NCBI GenBank assembly: GCA_012514635.1
Contig: JAAYZX010000115.1
Location: 1-36,428, forward strand
Reading direction: 5' to 3'
From: Actinomycetota bacterium
GTDB taxonomy: Bacteria; Actinomycetota; Thermoleophilia; RBG-16-64-13
DNA length: 36,428 nt
A program made the translations under genes and the position numbers. Shown here one piece after another: positions 15,109 through 23,861 of the stretch (positions are counted from its first letter, which is position 1; every line of letters begins with the position of its first letter). The notes under the pieces were generated by a model. The model was not told the origin of the DNA. It made no database searches and saw only the letters and a list, made by a program, of their open reading frames with translations.

Positions 15109-17337
15109 CTACGGCAAGGCTCGTACGGTAAGGACGATCCGAGCATCGAGGATCTCTCCTGTACGTAAGGATAAGGGCCAGGCTGGGATTAGCGCGGTGC
15201 CTTGGAAGACTTTTTCAAATCCGTCTTCGCTGAGCGATACCGTCCACACGCCGTGGCGATGCAGGGTGGCTGTGGTTGTCTGTTGGAAGGCAGTGCCGGA
15301 CGGAGGGAAGATCCAGTCGCCGGGTGGTGCGTCTGCGTCTGCGGGGTCATCGTGGCGGGAAGTGTAAGCCTCCCAGCACAAGGCGACCGATAGGTTGCGT
15401 GTACCATCTATCAAAGTCACCGATTCCGCGCCTACATGTGTTCCTTCATCGCCTAAGGCGTAGGCGGTGGGCTTCACGCCGTCAATCAGGACGCAATAGC
15501 CGGGGGCGCTTCCTCCAAGCAGGTTGACCGTCAACTCGGGTGCGAAATAGACGTCGGCTGGGCGTGAAGGACGCAATGCGGAATGCAGTATCTCCATGCG
15601 GTATGTCATGCGCAGGCGGTCGTCCTCGAGTTGGAGGCATTTAGATAACGCCACGTTCCATCCGGCTACAAGGCCGACCCGCCGGAGCTGGACCAGTGGC
15701 ATCTGCTGCTTGTCCTCGGCATGGTTGGGAAGGACTTCATACGATCCCGTGGCGAAATCACCAAGATCCACGATAGATGCATCTTGTAGATCTTGCCGGC
15801 GAAAAGCCTTGGGGTAGAAGTGATCCAAAAATGCGTCGCGGGGGAAAGGGTCGATCCGGAGGAGCCGATGCAGGCCGGGCTCTTTGACCCGAACCTCATC
15901 GTGGATACTGACTGCGCGCCCGCGCTTAGGTTTCGAGGTTGCCGGAGCGCCGTTCTCGAGCGCGTCGTGTTCCGGCTCGCGGCGGCGGCGCAGCGTGTCC
16001 AGCAGGGCGGCCTGCGTGGGAAGGTGATCCAAAGCCCATAGACTGCCACCCCTCTGCGGCGCCACCAGCGCCATCAAAGATCTACTCTGCAACTGCACGT
16101 CCACGTGTCCATCGTAGTCGGCATCGTAGAAGGATAGGGGCGGGCCTGGAGGCAGTAGGCTCTCGGTGTGGATGAGGTTTGCGTAGATCGCCTGGCGAAG
16201 GTGTGGTAGATAGAGGCCCCCAAAAACGCCGTGCCAGTAGGCGTCATTGCATTGCGCCTTCAACGCGCACTCATATGCCGCGGCGATAGAAGCGACCGGA
16301 ACGTCGCCCGCCGGGGCATCGTTGGCAGATGCACGGTCAATGTCACTGAGATGTTCGCGACAGCGGCGGCTGGTGGTAAGCATGCGCTTGTGCAGACGGT
16401 TTGCTTCCGCATAGCGCGATAGGAAGTTCCGGAAGTTGCCTTGGGACCATTCTTGCATCTCCGGGTAAGAGCCCGCTGCAAGATAGACAAGACGTCTGGG
16501 CGGATAGAGACTGCGATAGGCGGAGGGTGTCGTCAGCTTCAGCCACCCTTGATCGACACACTCTTGGAGGAGTGCGAGAAAGCGGTCAAGCCATCGCTGT
16601 TGGTACACGTGTTCGTATGTCTGTGGCCAGGCACCAAATTTTTCACCGTCGTCCTCGCACAGGACGAGGGGCGGGGGAGCGTCGGGAGAGATTGCGCCCA
16701 ACCTACGTTGCCGCTGATGTTCAACGAATATCTCTCGGAGAAAATCACGGGTAGCGGAGGGCTCTGAAAAGGGGATCAGATAGCGCAACCGACGGCTGAT
16801 GGGGAACAAATCGACGCCGTAACCCTGGTCTTCCGTGGTGTAGTAAGCGGCGTCGATTGCGGGTTGAACTGCGGCGGCCTCGAACTGGGTGTCATCCAGC
16901 ACAGTGTATTGCAGACCGGCCTCCGCTAGATCGCGGGCGAGCTGTGGCTCCCATACGCGTTCCGGGATCCAAGCACCCTGGGGTCGGACCCCTATGCGTT
17001 GTTCCAAATAGGTTTGCATACGATTTAGTTGAGCTGCGCGATCGCAAGAGTGGATGATGGGGAGGATGGCTTCGTAGAACGGTCCGCCCTTGATCTCGAT
17101 GCGCTCTTGCCGGGCCTGGTCGGCCACTTTGTCCAGATAAGAAGGGTGCGCTGCATTCAGCCATTCCAGCAATGGACCGGTTATGTGCAGCGAGAAAGGA
17201 ATGGACGAGTGCTGCAACATAGTGTTGAGCAACGGTTGGTAGGCTGAGCGATAGTTGCGCTCAAATACCTCTTCGAAGTTTCCGACGGGCTGGTGGCAGT
17301 GAAAGCCTAGGGCAAAATGAACCGGCGAAGGAAGCAC
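15109..17337 (-). CDS. GH57 4-alpha-glucanotransferase / alpha-amylase-like enzyme
   Basis: This glycoside hydrolase family 57 enzyme acts on alpha-1,4-glucans. The 742-residue protein starts with the family HQP motif (FHCHQPVGNF). The likely nucleophile is Glu126 in GAWIPERVWEP, and the acid/base Asp is in CEDDGEKFGAW (residues 227-236); both match the Thermococcus litoralis 4-alpha-glucanotransferase type. A middle helical domain and a C-terminal beta domain (roughly 460-742) follow, as in that group. No signal peptide is seen, so it probably works on intracellular glycogen-like polymer. The GTG start directly abuts the stop of the preceding GH57 gene (TGAGTG). Amylase versus transferase activity cannot be decided from sequence alone. 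Confidence 0.88.
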   Translation of the reverse strand: MLPSPVHFALGFHCHQPVGNFEEVFERNYRSAYQPLLNTMLQHSSIPFSLHITGPLLEWLNAAHPSYLDKVADQARQERIEIKGGPFYEAILPIIHSCDRAAQLNRMQTYLEQRIGVRPQGAWIPERVWEPQLARDLAEAGLQYTVLDDTQFEAAAVQPAIDAAYYTTEDQGYGVDLFPISRRLRYLIPFSEPSATRDFLREIFVEHQRQRRLGAISPDAPPPLVLCEDDGEKFGAWPQTYEHVYQQRWLDRFLALLQECVDQGWLKLTTPSAYRSLYPPRRLVYLAAGSYPEMQEWSQGNFRNFLSRYAEANRLHKRMLTTSRRCREHLSDIDRASANDAPAGDVPVASIAAAYECALKAQCNDAYWHGVFGGLYLPHLRQAIYANLIHTESLLPPGPPLSFYDADYDGHVDVQLQSRSLMALVAPQRGGSLWALDHLPTQAALLDTLRRRREPEHDALENGAPATSKPKRGRAVSIHDEVRVKEPGLHRLLRIDPFPRDAFLDHFYPKAFRRQDLQDASIVDLGDFATGSYEVLPNHAEDKQQMPLVQLRRVGLVAGWNVALSKCLQLEDDRLRMTYRMEILHSALRPSRPADVYFAPELTVNLLGGSAPGYCVLIDGVKPTAYALGDEGTHVGAESVTLIDGTRNLSVALCWEAYTSRHDDPADADAPPGDWIFPPSGTAFQQTTTATLHRHGVWTVSLSEDGFEKVFQGTALIPAWPLSLRTGEILDARIVLTVRALP

Positions 17338-18546
17338 TCAGGCGAACGCGTCCATGGCTCGAATGAAATTCTTGTAGACGTTCTGCTGCTCAAAGAGGAT
17401 GCGATCTCCACCCAAGGCCCACCACTCGTCGGGCGTGAAGTAAGCAGAAACCTCCGCTTCGGATCCGGTGCGTCCGGCCCATTGAATAAGGTGGAGGTTG
17501 TCCGATTGCAGCAGCCAGAGGGCTAGGTCCAGCAGGTCATTTCGTCGTGTGAGCCGCGCCTTGTTTAGGGTGGAAGCCATGAGTCGCAGGATGGCTTGTT
17601 GTGAAGCGTTTCCCAAGAAAAACTCCAGACCACCCGAGCCCGCCCAAGTAGTGCCGAATTCCGGGAGAGGAAGGTCGGGAACGTCGCTCCCGTGGCGCTC
17701 TACCGCCTCCGAAGGAAGTAGCATCTCCACTCCCTGAGCCGTGAGTTCGTCCACAAGGCGCCTCATGAAGTCGAAGATGCCGGTGTCGACGTTGTGATGT
17801 TCACCAAAAGTTTCGAAATCCCAGCCTAGAAAGACCATACGGCCCCACGTTTCGCGGATGAGCCGCGCGTACGTATCAGCGGTCAAGGGGTACCCGGACC
17901 AGCCGATATTACTGAAGCGATAACCTACATCGTCGGAGAGTTCGTGATGCCGACAGAAGATCTTGAGATTTTTGCCCGCGTGACTGTACAGACGGGTGGG
18001 CTCGCGCCACTCCATCACCCACGGACGACCATCCAGCATGGTGGCGGTATATCCGGCCTGCGCCAGCGCATAGTAGATTTCGTTGTTGAGCACCATCTCA
18101 GTGGTGTCGGTGACACGTATCTCCTTGTCGAAAAACTCTTCCACGTAGGCCTTGCCGCGCGCCATCTCCTCCTGGAAGAGTCGGATATCGAAGGCAAAAG
18201 AGAATGCGTGATAGGGATCCACCCCCACCGGTTCACAGTGGGGATGAGCCACTAATCGGCGGAAGCGGTTGGCCAACTTTCTGTCCCATTTACGGAGCTG
18301 CCATAAAAAGCTTACCGAGAAGCCGAGGCCCAGTTTGAAGCCGGCGTCCATCATGTCGAGAAACATGTCGATAGCCGGGTAATAGCACCACCGGGCGACC
18401 TTCTCGAAATAGCGGCGATTCATGGGATCGTCGAAGAGGAACGGCGCCATGTTACTGGGCTTGGTGCCTGCGGGGATTGTCCTGGCCGGGAGCAGGAGGC
18501 GCCTCGGTTGGTGAACGACGCAATATGTGACCAGAGTGTCGGCCAT
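17338..18546 (-). CDS. GH57 alpha-amylase-like protein
   Basis: This second family GH57 protein (402 aa) belongs to the shorter alpha-amylase-like group known from archaea and some bacteria. The HQP motif is at VVHQPRR (11-15). A Glu in TDTTEMVLNNEIYY (probably Glu156) is the presumed nucleophile, and Asp243 in GWDFETFGEHH is the presumed acid/base. There is no signal peptide. It lies between the GT4 gene (9-nt gap) and the larger GH57 gene (no gap), and the three together suggest synthesis and trimming of an internal alpha-glucan. Confidence 0.85.
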   Translation of the reverse strand: MADTLVTYCVVHQPRRLLLPARTIPAGTKPSNMAPFLFDDPMNRRYFEKVARWCYYPAIDMFLDMMDAGFKLGLGFSVSFLWQLRKWDRKLANRFRRLVAHPHCEPVGVDPYHAFSFAFDIRLFQEEMARGKAYVEEFFDKEIRVTDTTEMVLNNEIYYALAQAGYTATMLDGRPWVMEWREPTRLYSHAGKNLKIFCRHHELSDDVGYRFSNIGWSGYPLTADTYARLIRETWGRMVFLGWDFETFGEHHNVDTGIFDFMRRLVDELTAQGVEMLLPSEAVERHGSDVPDLPLPEFGTTWAGSGGLEFFLGNASQQAILRLMASTLNKARLTRRNDLLDLALWLLQSDNLHLIQWAGRTGSEAEVSAYFTPDEWWALGGDRILFEQQNVYKNFIRAMDAFA

Positions 18547-18555
18547 AAGCGGGGG

Positions 18556-19914
18556 TCAGCGCCGGGCGGGGCGCGTTTCACCTCTGGAATTGTAGGCGAT
18601 GGATCCAAGCAAGGGCCAAGGGGCCGAACGAACGTCCTGGCGCACTGCAGTATACTTTATCTTCTGAAGCAATGCATCCTCCACGATCTTGCTCCACGTG
18701 TAATTCTCCGCCGTAGCACGACCTTCCTGCCTCATTCGTATCTTGACCTCGGGGTATTCACGCAGATGCTGCAACGCTACGCGGATCTCAGCCGGATCGT
18801 CTGTATCGAGGACCACCGAGTTGAGCCAGGGGATGGCGTAGTCCTCCCCCGTGGAGCCCACCATAGCCACTCCACCGCCGGCCATGACTTCCAAGCCCAC
18901 CAGACCGAATGGTTCGTGACCGGAGTTGGCCAGTACGGCGTCGGAGGCGGCATAGAGGAGGGAGACGATCTCGTCGGTCATGAACGAGAGTACGTTGTAA
19001 ATATCGGCTCGAGGTACGTTATTGAATGCAGTGATGGCGTCGCTTGTATTCTCGGGGAGTTTCAAGTCGACGACCTTGAGTCCCCGTGTGTGTGCATTGT
19101 GCATGACTTCAAGGGCATGAGGTTCAATGCCGCCCCTGATAACCATGCTCATACTCCGACCGCGCAGTCGCTCCTCCGCAAGGGCCTCCACGGCCATGTT
19201 CCATCTCTTGTCCGGGCTCCAGCGCCCTATTTTGAACAGTATCTCGTTGGTACCGATAGCCGCCCGCAGGGCCTTGATGCTCTGTTCTGGAAGTTTCCGG
19301 ATGCGGGCACCGGGAATGCCGTTTGGGATGACAAGTGGATTCACATTTCGTGTCCACATCAAGTGTTTCATGTAGCGGGAAACGGCGGTGATCTGACTGC
19401 AGTAGTTCAGTCTTCCCCAGTCGATTTGGTCAAAACCCATGGTGTTGTTGGCATTCCAGAGAATGATAGCTTGGTCACGCAGGCCGGCGCGCCACAGTTG
19501 GTCTGAGACCAGGCACGTGGAATGGGCCGTGTGCCACTCCTCGGCCAGAATGGCCGTCAGTTTGCCCTCTTGCGCCGCAGGACGTACCAGGTCGGCTACT
19601 ACGAAGGGCGGCACGCTGTTATTCCAGTCGAGAAGTTTAGACTCTTCGCCCGCGTAAACTCCCGCAGGGTAGTGTTCAGAAAGCCAGCGGCACCATCTAT
19701 GGAGGGTCAAATTCTTGTGCGGGTGACTCCGTGCGGGCTTGGTGGGGTCGCCGATGAAGATATGGTGTGTGACAAATCCTTGTCGGGCGAGCTCCAGGCC
19801 CAGTTCCTTCATCCGGACGCCAAGCCCTCCGGCCATTGCGTATTGGTCGGGCCCCTCGAAAGACAGAAGTACGAACTGAAGTGTCTCGGGAAGTAGCTTC
19901 GGTAAGCGCGGCAT
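18556..19914 (-). CDS. GT4-type glycosyltransferase, probable glycogen synthase
   Basis: This family 4 retaining glycosyltransferase (452 aa) has a GT-B fold. The N-terminal domain has the acceptor-binding GGLGVRMKELGLELARQG loop (29-46) seen in glycogen and sucrose synthases. The C-terminal domain has FKIGRWSPDKRW and the donor-binding EPFGLVGLEVMA (about 334-345). GGAGG lies 5 nt before the ATG. As first gene of an operon with two GH57 enzymes, it most likely elongates an alpha-1,4-glucan from a nucleotide-glucose. Trehalose or other glycoside synthesis is a weaker alternative. Confidence 0.8.
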   Translation of the reverse strand: MPRLPKLLPETLQFVLLSFEGPDQYAMAGGLGVRMKELGLELARQGFVTHHIFIGDPTKPARSHPHKNLTLHRWCRWLSEHYPAGVYAGEESKLLDWNNSVPPFVVADLVRPAAQEGKLTAILAEEWHTAHSTCLVSDQLWRAGLRDQAIILWNANNTMGFDQIDWGRLNYCSQITAVSRYMKHLMWTRNVNPLVIPNGIPGARIRKLPEQSIKALRAAIGTNEILFKIGRWSPDKRWNMAVEALAEERLRGRSMSMVIRGGIEPHALEVMHNAHTRGLKVVDLKLPENTSDAITAFNNVPRADIYNVLSFMTDEIVSLLYAASDAVLANSGHEPFGLVGLEVMAGGGVAMVGSTGEDYAIPWLNSVVLDTDDPAEIRVALQHLREYPEVKIRMRQEGRATAENYTWSKIVEDALLQKIKYTAVRQDVRSAPWPLLGSIAYNSRGETRPARR

Positions 19915-20072
19915 CTATCCTCCAAGTCTCAGCCGCGATGCGGGCATTATTCTCGTTGCAAGAAGCATAGCAGAGGTGGGCCTTCTGTCCTCTTACTATT
20001 CGTGCAGAAGGTGAAGTAATGACATCGTCTGACGAGCGTTATGGGGCACATAGTCATCGCATCTTTGGGCTT

Positions 20073-20094
20073 GTGGGCAGTTTACGCTGCCCAC
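20073..20094. other. Hairpin with 8-bp perfect stem
   Basis: GTGGGCAG (20073-20080) and CTGCCCAC (20087-20094) flank TTTACG. It carries the stop codon that ends the DUF72 remnant. It lacks a T-run on either strand, so terminator function is doubtful. A second stem, CCACGCGG with CCGCGTGG, is at 20252-20270. The rest of 19915-20387 shows no gene. Confidence 0.6.
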
Positions 20095-20225
20095 AGGACG
20101 GCCGTTCTTACCGCCGGAATGCCGTAGAAGGTGAAGTCGATATCGGCTGTGTCAAACTGCGTGGCGTAGTAGCGAAGCCGCTCTGCAACTGAGATGCCTC
20201 CCCGCGAGTAGCAGACGGTTGCCAT
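20082..20225 (-). pseudogene. Truncated DUF72 (YecE-like) remnant
   Basis: This 47-codon minus-strand frame encodes SVAERLRYYATQFDTADIDF followed by TFYGIPAVRTAVLW. That matches the DUF72 family pattern (ssaeRLrYYaerFdtvEinsTFYg.P). A full DUF72 protein is about 240-300 aa. Here it lacks the N-terminal first strand and stops just after the tryptophan, at a TAA inside a hairpin (20073-20094). No continuation was seen downstream. It is best read as a decayed gene fragment. Confidence 0.6.
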
Positions 20226-20387
20226 GGTACGATCTGTTTAAGAACATGTTCCCACGCGGCAGCCGCGTGGACATCCGCGCGCACGGCCGAGAGGGGCTCC
20301 GGTTTCCGTTTGTGAGCCCGGTCGGGGAGTGGGGCGGCTAACGGGCGCGCGGCACGGCTGCCCGATCCAGTCTCATACTGAGGAGAT

Positions 20388-21140
20388 ATGGTGCTAGGGT
20401 TTTCCCGTACACAGGGTCCGAGGGATCGTTCCCCGTGGTTGCTGAGAACGATCTTTTCCCTGCTGGGTATCGTGCTGTGTGCAACCGGATGCAGTGACGC
20501 CGGCAAAGTGTCAAACCGCGAAGTGCCTCAGCAGAGTGTCACCTTCACCACGCAAGACGGAGTCACCTTGTCCGGACGCATATTCGGGAACAGTGACGTG
20601 GGTGTGGTGTTGGCGCACATGTATCCCAAAGATCAGTCGAGCTGGCACGAGTTCGCTGAAATTCTAGCTGTAGAAGGCTATCAGGCCCTGGCATTCGACT
20701 TCCGCGGTTACGGAATCTCTACAGGCAGCAAGGACATCAGTGTCATTGAGCGGGATATCCTGGCAGCCATGGCCGCCCTCAGGGAGCGAGGGGCTAAGCA
20801 TGTGTTCGTGGTGGGAGCGTCAATGGGAGGTACGGCGGCATTGGTGGCGGCTACACACGAGGACCCAGCGGGGATTGTCGCTCTGTCTCCCCCAGTTGAT
20901 TTCCAGGGGCTAGATGCATCGAAGGCGGTTTCCGCCTCTTCCTGCCCTAAGCTTTTTCTGGCTGCCGAAGGAGACGGCACTGTGTCATCCACCCAGACCC
21001 TATTTCAGTTGGCCAATGAACCTAAGCGTATTGTCATGGTTCCTGGTTTCGCTCATGGCAGCGAGCTACTCAAAGGCAAGGAAGGAGCGGGGGCCCAGAG
21101 ACTGGTGATTGACTTCCTTGCTGCGCACGCGGGGCCGTAG
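20388..21140 (+). CDS. Alpha/beta-hydrolase lipoprotein
   Basis: This exported esterase or peptidase-like hydrolase (250 aa) has a basic start and hydrophobic segment ending in the lipobox-like LCATGC (Cys about 35), so it is probably membrane-anchored outside the cytoplasm. The alpha/beta-hydrolase core has DFRGYG, the nucleophile elbow GASMGG, an acidic residue in EGDGTVS, and the catalytic His in GFAHGSEL. GAGGAG lies just before the ATG. The substrate is unknown. It precedes a second lipoprotein gene by 45 nt. Confidence 0.85.
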   Translation: MVLGFSRTQGPRDRSPWLLRTIFSLLGIVLCATGCSDAGKVSNREVPQQSVTFTTQDGVTLSGRIFGNSDVGVVLAHMYPKDQSSWHEFAEILAVEGYQALAFDFRGYGISTGSKDISVIERDILAAMAALRERGAKHVFVVGASMGGTAALVAATHEDPAGIVALSPPVDFQGLDASKAVSASSCPKLFLAAEGDGTVSSTQTLFQLANEPKRIVMVPGFAHGSELLKGKEGAGAQRLVIDFLAAHAGP

Positions 21141-21185
21141 AGCCGCGCGCGGCGCGCTGAGGGAGGATCGGGTAATATTCCTGAT

Positions 21186-21746
21186 ATGAACAAGTTTCTT
21201 TGCATGTGCTCGGCGTTTTGTCTGATCGGCACTCTTGCTGCTTTCGGGATATTCGTCGGCGGATGCAAAGATGAGGCGTCTACCACTACCGTGACTACGG
21301 GGACCGGTTCCAGTGGCAGGCCCACCACGCTGGAGTTCGAAGTGGGAGAGACCGCCGTAGCCGGAGATGTGAAGATTGATGTGCCGGTGTTGACACTGAC
21401 GGCGGTGCCCGCCCGCCCTCTTTATGCGCTGTCTTCAGGGATGGCTCTCACCACGGCGGAGGGCGAGACGTATTATCAGGCCATTGTGCGGATCGAGAAC
21501 GCCGGTGATGGAACCGTGCGGGTCGACCCGGCCGATTTTTCCGCGATGGTGGGACGTCATGTTGCTCCACTTGATCGGTTTCGCTCGGGGCCGGCGGCGC
21601 GTACACTTCTGCACGGCACAAGCCTTGAGTTGATCCTGACCTACGTGGTGCCTGAAGATTCCACGCCCGAGCTCGTTTACCATCCGCCTTGGTTGAACGG
21701 TACCATCATTTTTACCGGCGAACAGAAACCCCTCGGTGCCATCTGA
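21186..21746 (+). CDS. Lipoprotein with DUF4352-like Ig-fold domain
   Basis: This 186-residue exported lipoprotein has a signal segment (FCLIGTLAAFGIFVGGC, lipid-anchored Cys about 27) followed by a Thr/Ser/Gly-rich spacer. The rest is a beta-rich domain with YYQAIVRIENAGDGTVRVDP and a late strand TLLHGTSLELILTYVVPE, typical of the telokin-like DUF4352 fold that often serves as a surface binding module. TAATAT at 21173-21178 ends 7 nt before the ATG, suggesting a possible leaderless transcript. The exact function is unknown. Confidence 0.75.
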   Translation: MNKFLCMCSAFCLIGTLAAFGIFVGGCKDEASTTTVTTGTGSSGRPTTLEFEVGETAVAGDVKIDVPVLTLTAVPARPLYALSSGMALTTAEGETYYQAIVRIENAGDGTVRVDPADFSAMVGRHVAPLDRFRSGPAARTLLHGTSLELILTYVVPEDSTPELVYHPPWLNGTIIFTGEQKPLGAI

Positions 21747-21857
21747 CCGCAACGGCAGGTCGACTTCGCCGGGCGCTTGGTTTGGGCGTCCGACCAGGGC
21801 TGCGTTAGCGCACTTAGTTTGCGCTGGAGCGGACCGAGGGACCGGTCGGTGGCGGAT

Positions 21858-23225
21858 CTACTCGGCGGCGTCCGCCAATGCCTCCGATAGCGCAGGGTGC
21901 ACCAGCAAAGCGTCCACCAGATCAATGACCTTGAGATTGGCGGTTACGGCCAACGCTATGACCGATATCAGCTCCGCAGCATGCCTGCCGACGATGGACC
22001 CTCCCAACACCACACCAGTGGCAGGGTCGCTCACAATCTTCACGAACCCGCGAGGGTCGTTGTCGATGAGGGCTTTGGCGTTGGAGGAGAATGGTACCTT
22101 GGTTACGCGGATCTTGCGTCCACTGGAGAAGGCTTCCGCTTCCGCGAGGCCTACGTCGGCTATCTCCGGCTCCGTAAATATGGCGCTGGCGGCTTTATCG
22201 TAGTCCAGGCTGCGGTGGGTGAGTGCGTTCATTCCCATGACATGGTTGGCCACGCGCCTGCCCTGCATGGATGCCACCGACGATAGCGGTAGTTTGCCGC
22301 TGACATCACCGGCCGCATAAATTTGGGGCACGTTGGTCTGGCAGTTGTTGTTGATCGGTATGTAGCCGCCCTTATCGACCTTGATACCGGCGGTTTCCAG
22401 TCCTAGATCCTCAGTATTGGGCACCGATCCTATCGCCAACAATACGTGGCTACCCACTACGGTGCGTCCATCGTCGCAGCGGACAACGACTTCCTCCTCA
22501 TGCCGGTCGATGGCTATGGCCTTTGCGCCCTTGAGCAGAGAGACTCCTCTATCCAAAAACTCCTGCTCCAGCACGGCCGCTACCTCGGGGTCACGCCGAG
22601 GTAGCACTTGTTGGCGGCTCACGATCAGCGTTACTCTGGAGCCCAGGGAGGTGAACAGGTGTACAAATTCCACTCCGGTGACTCCTGAGCCCACTACAAT
22701 CAGATGTTGAGGCAGGTGGGGAGGCGGATAGCAGTCTCTGGTGGTGAGTATCCGTTCTCCATCCGGAACGCAGAAGCCCGGGACGCGTGGTCGGCTGCCG
22801 GTTGCCACAAGGATGGCATCGGCACGGATGTGTTCTGTTCCTGAATCGCTTTCCACTTCTACGCCATGGGGACCGGACAGACGCGCAGTGCCGCAAATCA
22901 TACGTACTCGCTGGCTGGTGAGGAGGTCTCTGATGGAGCTCTCCAACCACCTTTTGATGCCTTCGACACGATCCCGAAGGATTTCGATGTCTACCCTTGC
23001 GTCCAAGGGAGACAAACCCATGCCTGCGATGCGGCGGTTGAACGATATGGCGTGAGCCGTGGCAATCATGGTTTTAGAGGGGATGCAATCGAGTAGATGG
23101 GCCGCACCGCCCACGAGATCGCGCTCGATCAACGTTACACGGGCGCCCAGGCGGGCGGCGTATGTGGCCGCCTCGTGTCCTGCTGGACCGCCTCCGAGGA
23201 TGATAAATGCCGGTGATGACGACAT
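21858..23225 (-). CDS. LpdA-like NAD(P)H:quinone dehydrogenase (single redox Cys)
   Basis: This flavoprotein disulfide-reductase family enzyme (455 aa) has the FAD fingerprint IILGGGPAGHEAA (8-20), the NAD(P)H site VVGSGVTGVEF, the second FAD contact IYAAGDVSG, and C-terminal HPALSEAL. The redox motif reads GGAAHLLDCIPSK (39-51): only Cys47 remains and the partner cysteine of CxxxxC is missing. The same loss occurs in mycobacterial LpdA (Rv3303c), which reduces quinones rather than lipoamide. No E2 or E3 partner genes are nearby. It starts 1 nt after the histidine-kinase-like gene, within a trpS operon. Confidence 0.88.
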   Translation of the reverse strand: MSSSPAFIILGGGPAGHEAATYAARLGARVTLIERDLVGGAAHLLDCIPSKTMIATAHAISFNRRIAGMGLSPLDARVDIEILRDRVEGIKRWLESSIRDLLTSQRVRMICGTARLSGPHGVEVESDSGTEHIRADAILVATGSRPRVPGFCVPDGERILTTRDCYPPPHLPQHLIVVGSGVTGVEFVHLFTSLGSRVTLIVSRQQVLPRRDPEVAAVLEQEFLDRGVSLLKGAKAIAIDRHEEEVVVRCDDGRTVVGSHVLLAIGSVPNTEDLGLETAGIKVDKGGYIPINNNCQTNVPQIYAAGDVSGKLPLSSVASMQGRRVANHVMGMNALTHRSLDYDKAASAIFTEPEIADVGLAEAEAFSSGRKIRVTKVPFSSNAKALIDNDPRGFVKIVSDPATGVVLGGSIVGRHAAELISVIALAVTANLKVIDLVDALLVHPALSEALADAAE

Positions 23226-23226
23226 T

Positions 23227-23847
23227 TCAACCGCTCCGTTTTCGGGTATGGAGTTTCCCTAGGTCGCCGGTGGTAGAGATAGCAGGTATGTGACTACCCT
23301 CAAGGTTTGGTTGGTCTCCATTTGGCGCCGTCCCCCCCATCCTCCGAGCGATTGAGGTGCAGGCTTGGAAGATCGGCGAAAGCGAATCGGACCGGATGGC
23401 GACCGGGTTGCGGACTTCGAACTTTACGCAGCCCTCCGCCTCGAGCAACAGCAGCAAACCCATCAGCAGCAGATCTTCATAGCGACACAGCACCGCGGGG
23501 GCGGAGGGATAGAATGAGGTCTCCAAGACCAACCCTCTGGCCCTGGTTTCGTATCCACGAGTGTCTAGAACCTGGGAGAGGGCTGCATTGACGGCACATG
23601 GGGTGGCTTCGCTCTCGGGAGCGCGGGCAAAAGCACGCAGGTTGCGTACCACGGAGATGGCACGCGCCCCCTCCTGCGCGACCAATTCCAAGTCCTCACG
23701 TTTTTTGGGATCGGATTCCTCTTGGAGAATCAACTCGACGAGCCCCTGCACGACGGTCAGCGGGTTGTTGACCTCGTGACAGACGCCCGCGATAAGCCTG
23801 CGCAGGACCCAGAGCTGTACGGCCGATAAATCGTCGGAGCCGTCCAC
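23227..23847 (-). CDS. Decayed histidine-kinase-like protein (H-box kept, ATPase motifs lost)
   Basis: The N-terminal half of this 206-residue protein is a HisKA dimerisation domain with H-box VCHEVNNPLTVVQGL (His at about residue 24) and a second helix ending in RNLRAFARAP. The second half follows the order of a HATPase domain but has lost its motifs: the N-box region reads EDLLLMGLLLLLEAEG without Asn, DxGxG is absent, and only SIARRMGGTAP recalls the G2 region. It probably cannot bind ATP in the normal way and may be a phosphotransfer or scaffold protein. GTG start with GAGGG upstream. It sits between trpS and the LpdA-like gene. Confidence 0.7.
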   Translation of the reverse strand: MDGSDDLSAVQLWVLRRLIAGVCHEVNNPLTVVQGLVELILQEESDPKKREDLELVAQEGARAISVVRNLRAFARAPESEATPCAVNAALSQVLDTRGYETRARGLVLETSFYPSAPAVLCRYEDLLLMGLLLLLEAEGCVKFEVRNPVAIRSDSLSPIFQACTSIARRMGGTAPNGDQPNLEGSHIPAISTTGDLGKLHTRKRSG

Positions 23848-23861
23848 AACTCAACCCTCTT

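Noticed and set aside
21747-21857. Bidirectional terminator between the lipoprotein and LpdA-like genes
   Set aside because: Only weak 4-5 bp stems such as GCGCA with TGCGC, with no T-run.
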